Below are positions 5,937 to 6,626 of a DNA stretch of 6,626 bases, one piece after another (within the stretch, counting starts at the first letter, position 1; every line of letters starts with the position of its first letter). The translations under genes and the position numbers were made by a program. The stretch is from positions 1 to 6,626 of the forward strand of contig PBBR01000016.1 of assembly GCA_002716645.1 (NCBI GenBank). The letters run 5' to 3'. Source of the DNA: Chloroflexota bacterium (GTDB lineage Bacteria > Chloroflexota > Dehalococcoidia > UBA3495). The notes below the pieces were generated by a model. The model saw only the letters and a list, made by a program, of their open reading frames with translations. It ran no database searches and was not told the origin of the DNA.

Positions 5937-6623
5937 TTGTATCAGAGTGTTAGTGAATCCACGTTTAAGGCTTTGCAGGCCATTGATGGTCCAAGTATTT
6001 GTAACGCAATAGAAGGTTTGAATTATCGTCCAAAGAATCAGGGGTTTATGCTGCCTGAGATAAAATCCATATTTCCGGATATGCCGGCCACAGTAGGGTA
6101 TGCTGTCACTGGTGTGATTAGCGCTAATGAGCCCACTGGGACACCTATAGCTCGGGAAGATTGGTGGGATTTAATAGCTTCAGTTCCTAAACCGACCTTT
6201 ATAGTACTGCATGATATAGATAACCCTCCATTTGGAGCTTATTGGGGTGAAGTCCAGGGAAATATCCATAAAGCATTAGGCGCTGTTGGTGTTATAACTG
6301 ACGGTACCGTTCGTGATCTTGATGAAGTGCGAGCATTGGATTTTAATTTCTTTGCAAAAGATGTATCTGTGTCTCATGGGTACGTTCATCTTATAGATAT
6401 AGGTAATCCAGTTGGAATCGGCGGATTTACTGTGAAGACTGGTGATCTCCTTCATGGAGATAAGCATGGAGTATCCCATATCCCATTCGAACTGGCCGAC
6501 GCTATCCCTGACATGGTCGCTACGATAGCAGAATACGAGGAAAAGACTATTAGCGTTTGTCAGTCACCAGATTTTACGCTGGAAAAACTTAAGGAGATAG
6601 CTAAAATCACAAGGCCATATTAA
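5937..6623 (+). CDS. RraA-family protein (HMG aldolase / oxaloacetate decarboxylase-like)
   Basis: The 228-residue protein belongs to the RraA-like superfamily, whose members include class II 4-hydroxy-4-methyl-2-oxoglutarate aldolases with oxaloacetate decarboxylase side activity, and the RNase E inhibitor RraA of enterobacteria. The core GEVQGNIHKALGAVGVITDG leads into TVRDLDEV, with Arg126-Asp127 as the expected substrate- and metal-binding pair. FFAKDVSVSHGYVH and then KTGDLLHGDKHGVSHIP (167-183) match the family's closing PGDxxxGDxxGVxxiP block. Exactly 20 residues before Arg126 stands Glu105, where proven aldolases have Asp (D-X20-R-D). An enzyme acting on a 2-oxo acid is more likely than an RNase E regulator, because Arg-Asp is kept and the neighbours are metabolic; the true substrate is unknown. 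The start is TTG after a strong AGGAGG. It lies 65 nt after the DinB-fold gene, probably in the same transcript. The gene is complete, ending 3 nt from the window edge. Confidence 0.88.
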   Translation: MYQSVSESTFKALQAIDGPSICNAIEGLNYRPKNQGFMLPEIKSIFPDMPATVGYAVTGVISANEPTGTPIAREDWWDLIASVPKPTFIVLHDIDNPPFGAYWGEVQGNIHKALGAVGVITDGTVRDLDEVRALDFNFFAKDVSVSHGYVHLIDIGNPVGIGGFTVKTGDLLHGDKHGVSHIPFELADAIPDMVATIAEYEEKTISVCQSPDFTLEKLKEIAKITRPY

Positions 6624-6626
6624 TCT

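Overview
The window reads as ordinary protein-coding bacterial chromosome of moderate GC. It holds seven genes: five complete ones recognised at family level, one complete small DinB-fold gene of unknown role, and one gene cut by the left edge. There are no RNA genes, CRISPR arrays, insertion sequences or phage genes that I can see. Most genes have clear Shine-Dalgarno sites, and two (larC and the RraA-family gene) start with TTG. The gene mix (KorAB-type 2-oxoacid:ferredoxin oxidoreductase, nickel-pincer cofactor genes, an RraA-like protein and a DinB-fold protein) would fit a free-living Chloroflexota bacterium such as the SAR202/Dehalococcoidia group. That placement rests on gene content alone and is weak.

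Left part, minus strand (1-2934). The korA-korB pair encodes the fused gamma-alpha subunit and the beta subunit of a 2-oxoacid:ferredoxin oxidoreductase. It is followed by a perfect 39-nt palindrome, then by the first 50 codons of an MFS transporter that runs off the left edge. The transporter was found by reading the reverse strand at the edge.

Centre (2935-3175). This divergent control region has a perfect TATAAT -10 box facing each way. The larE-side box is an extended -10 (TGATATAAT). The korAB leader contains hairpins, two of which overlap and could be mutually exclusive.

Right part, plus strand (3176-6623). larE and larC are tightly coupled, with one base between stop and start. They encode the sulfur-transfer and nickel-insertion steps of nickel-pincer nucleotide (NPN) cofactor synthesis; larB and larA are not in the window. 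A small DinB-fold metal-binding protein and an RraA-family (aldolase-like) protein follow.

Taken together the neighbourhood suggests 2-hydroxyacid/2-oxoacid metabolism. The NPN cofactor serves LarA-family racemases and epimerases of 2-hydroxyacids, RraA-family enzymes act on 2-oxo acids such as 4-hydroxy-4-methyl-2-oxoglutarate or oxaloacetate, KorAB oxidises 2-oxoacids to acyl-CoA, and the transporter could move an organic acid. This functional link is inferred from adjacency. I see no clearly new system. The points most worth a second look are the three-cysteine LarE, the histidine-poor LarC, the structured korAB leader and the large palindrome before the transporter gene.
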